Below are positions 8,831 to 10,841 of a DNA stretch of 10,841 bases, in pieces; the stretch's first letter is position 1; each line of letters starts with the position of its first letter. This stretch comes from Dunaliella salina (lineage: Eukaryota; Chlorophyta; Chlorophyceae; Chlamydomonadales; Dunaliellaceae): assembly GCA_002284615.2 (NCBI GenBank), contig MU069567.1:107072-117912 (forward strand), read 5' to 3'. Below the pieces are notes generated by a model. It saw only the letters and a list, made by a program, of their open reading frames with translations. It did not search any database and was not told where the DNA came from. The position numbers and the translations under genes were made by a program.

Positions 8831-9765
8831 GCGCTTCCTTTTGCCTCAAGGACCCCATTTGTGACAAGCACCTCTTCCATCCCTTCCCTTGTTTGCTTAC
8901 TTTGCTTCGTTCTGCCCCAGGCATATCCCCAAGGACCCCAGAGGGGGGTCACCAGGCCATTTTGGGGGGGTCTTTCCAGGATACTTTTCTGAGCCTCCCT
9001 GGCTGTCCCATTCCCATGTCTTTTTGGGCAGTCCTGTTGTATGTCCACAAAGGCACAACCCTGCCAAAAATTGTGGGGGGAGGTGCTCCCATGTTTGCGC
9101 AATGGTGTGCGGAGGGGAGGGGAAGGTGGTGGGTGCTTGCAAATGTGACGCCTGTTGGCTTCCTTTTGAGCCCCTGGGCATATGGAAGTAATAAAAACAT
9201 GTTATGGGTATGTTTAGCGCTAGCAGGTGCCCGGCAGAGAGGACCGGCTCCCTCTCCTAGGGTCAAAAACAGAGCCACACTACCTTCCCCATCGCAGCCC
9301 CTATAAGCCTCAATTAATTCTTAAATAATATTATAAATGTCATCAGAAAAGAATTGGGGCCAGGATGTGCCAGACATAATTGAACATTCCCCTGGGCCAT
9401 ATTCTCAGACTTATAGCTCGCGAATACATTTTCAAAAGTAGAACTTACTATCATCCTGGCACTAGCTGGGCAAAGCATGCTTTGGGGCAGTTAAAGCCCC
9501 ACACACTGGTGACCCCCCTCTGCAAGGACCCCCTTATGTCCCAAGGACACCTTTTGTCAAAAGAACTCTTTCTGTCCTTTGTTTGTATCCCAGGCACTTC
9601 CTCAAGGACTCTTTGTGTCACAAGCACCCCTTCCATACCTTATTTACTTTGTCAAAAGAACTCTTTCTGTCCTTTGTTTGTATCCCAGGCACTTCCTCAA
9701 GGACTCTTTGTGTCACAAGCACCCCTTCCATACCTTATGTACTCTCTTTGCTTGTTCTGTCCCAG
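8831..9765 (+). repeat. Tandem copies of the exon D acceptor, split by a transposon
   Basis: CCCAG|GCACTTCCTCAAGGAC, the start of exon D, recurs upstream with junction bases at 8831, 8921, 9594 and 9689 before the real one at 9766. Once the 584-bp transposon and its 9-bp duplication are removed, the steps are 90, 80, 95 and 77. The two copies at 9594 and 9689 are identical over about 90 bp, so that duplication is very recent. Both are out of frame with the protein if used. Confidence 0.9.
8939..9522. mobile_element. Non-autonomous DNA transposon, 584 bp, 17-bp inverted ends, 9-bp target duplication
   Basis: CAGAGGGGGGTCACCAG at 8939-8955 is the exact reverse complement of 9506-9522. The perfect direct repeat CAAGGACCC flanks it (8930-8938 and 9523-9531). 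Removing the element and one repeat restores a copy of the exon D boundary repeat: CAGGCATATCCCCAAGGACC followed by CCTTATGTCCCAAGG. The first ten bases of its left end equal those of the intron 2 element. No transposase is seen; the open frame across it starts outside the element. As with the other element, 9-bp duplications suggest Mutator-like, but the ends also recall hAT/KDZ. Confidence 0.9.
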
Positions 9766-10008
9766 GCACTTCCTCAAGGACCCCTCCTTCCCGCTCCGCG
9801 ACCCCCGCGCCTTTGCCAACAGCTTGATCGAGGTTGTGCTGGAAGAAGCACAAGCTCAAGCCCCACACAGGTTGCAGCAAAACGGGCAGCAACAGCAGCA
9901 GCAGCCAAGTCTGCATCGTCTGCTGCTCCTGTGTAGCTGCTTGGCTGCACTGCTGCAGCAACACGCCCTGCTGGGGGACCACCTCACTGCGACTGGTTAT
10001 GTGCCAAG
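9766..10008 (+). CDS. GRV2: Exon D of the RME-8/GRV2-like protein
   Basis: The exon has 243 nt: one base completing Arg, 80 codons and two bases (AG) of the next codon. It starts HFLKDPSFPLRDPRAF, close to plant GRV2 F-L-K-D-P-K-F-P-L-R-N-P-K-R-F and less close to human F-I-A-Q-P-A-W-V-L-R-K-P. A short helix (NSLIEVVLEEA) comes next, then a linker with six glutamines. The end is a Leu-rich helix (RLLLLCSCLAALLQQHALLGDHL) followed by TATGYVP, matching the family's S-L-L-R-V-H-P-A-L-A-D-H then L-G-Y-V-P. In relatives several hundred residues follow, so the C-terminus lies beyond this window. The donor is CCAAG|GTAAAA; readthrough stops at 10010. Confidence 0.9.
9887..9904 (+). repeat. In-frame CAG/CAA tract encoding 6 glutamines
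   Basis: Six Gln codons lie in the exon D frame between two predicted helices, the third such tract in four exons. The position matches a linker that varies in length among relatives. Confidence 0.9.

Positions 10009-10841
<833 letters not shown>

Larger units (their letters stand above)
7593..9765 (+). other. Intron 3 (phase 2), about 2.2 kb
   Basis: The donor is CAG|GTAGGG and the acceptor TGTCCCAG|GCAC. AG from exon C plus G from exon D rebuild Arg, giving VGGVYCR-HFLKDP, directly comparable with plant GRV2 V-G-G-I-Y-V-R-x-F-L-K-D-P. Contents are the duplicated exon C end, small arrays, a foldback, copies of the exon D acceptor and a transposon. No separate gene is seen; the frame open at 8800-9306 crosses both repeats and the transposon edge. 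Confidence 0.88.

Noticed and set aside
8800..9306. 168-codon open frame on the + strand
   Set aside because: It starts in the repeat array and runs across the left end of the 584-bp transposon; it shows no known domain and is explained by chance openness.

Overview
The window is nuclear DNA of a eukaryote. It holds part of one protein-coding gene on the + strand, broken into short exons by long introns rich in repeats. The four exons found here join in phase to encode a late (C-terminal-side) segment of an RME-8 / DNAJC13 / GRV2-type protein, the large endosomal J-domain protein with IWN repeats. The clearest pieces are IETPELIWDRSM and LEGEVMVGGVYCR in exon C, joined across an intron to HFLKDPSFPLRDP in exon D. 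The wording is closer to plant GRV2 than to animal DNAJC13. CAG-encoded glutamine runs, (GT)n tracts and intron structure suggest a green alga (chlorophyte, perhaps Dunaliella-like). That assignment is inference.

Layout: 1-722, nothing recognised. 723-1341, a ~109-bp tandem array ending at exon A. 1342-1895, exon A with a Gln run and a long low-complexity insert. 1896-2691, intron 1, which opens with (GT)49 at the donor and ends in a ~86-bp array. 2692-2881, exon B. 2882-7357, intron 2 (about 4.5 kb), with a ~210-240-bp repeat family interrupted by a 670-bp transposon, an AT-rich CGTCA-rich block and a ~182-bp satellite-like array. 7358-7592, exon C. 7593-9765, intron 3, with several small arrays and a second transposon (584 bp). 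9766-10008, exon D. 10009-10841, intron 4, with two more copies of the exon D end and a second (GT)n at the window edge. The J domain, other IWN repeats, start and stop codons lie outside the window. No RNA gene and no minus-strand gene could be supported.

The most unusual feature is that tandem repeats sit on the splice junctions. At five of the eight junctions (A acceptor, B acceptor, C donor, D acceptor, D donor) the intron carries 1-6 extra copies of the junction, each including some tens of bases of exon. A sixth junction (A donor) is the first base of a 99-nt GT microsatellite. Most periods are not multiples of three, so most copies are out-of-frame decoy splice sites. I infer intron growth by repeated duplication across exon edges. 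Two non-autonomous transposons with CAGAGG-type ends and 9-bp target duplications have inserted into these arrays.
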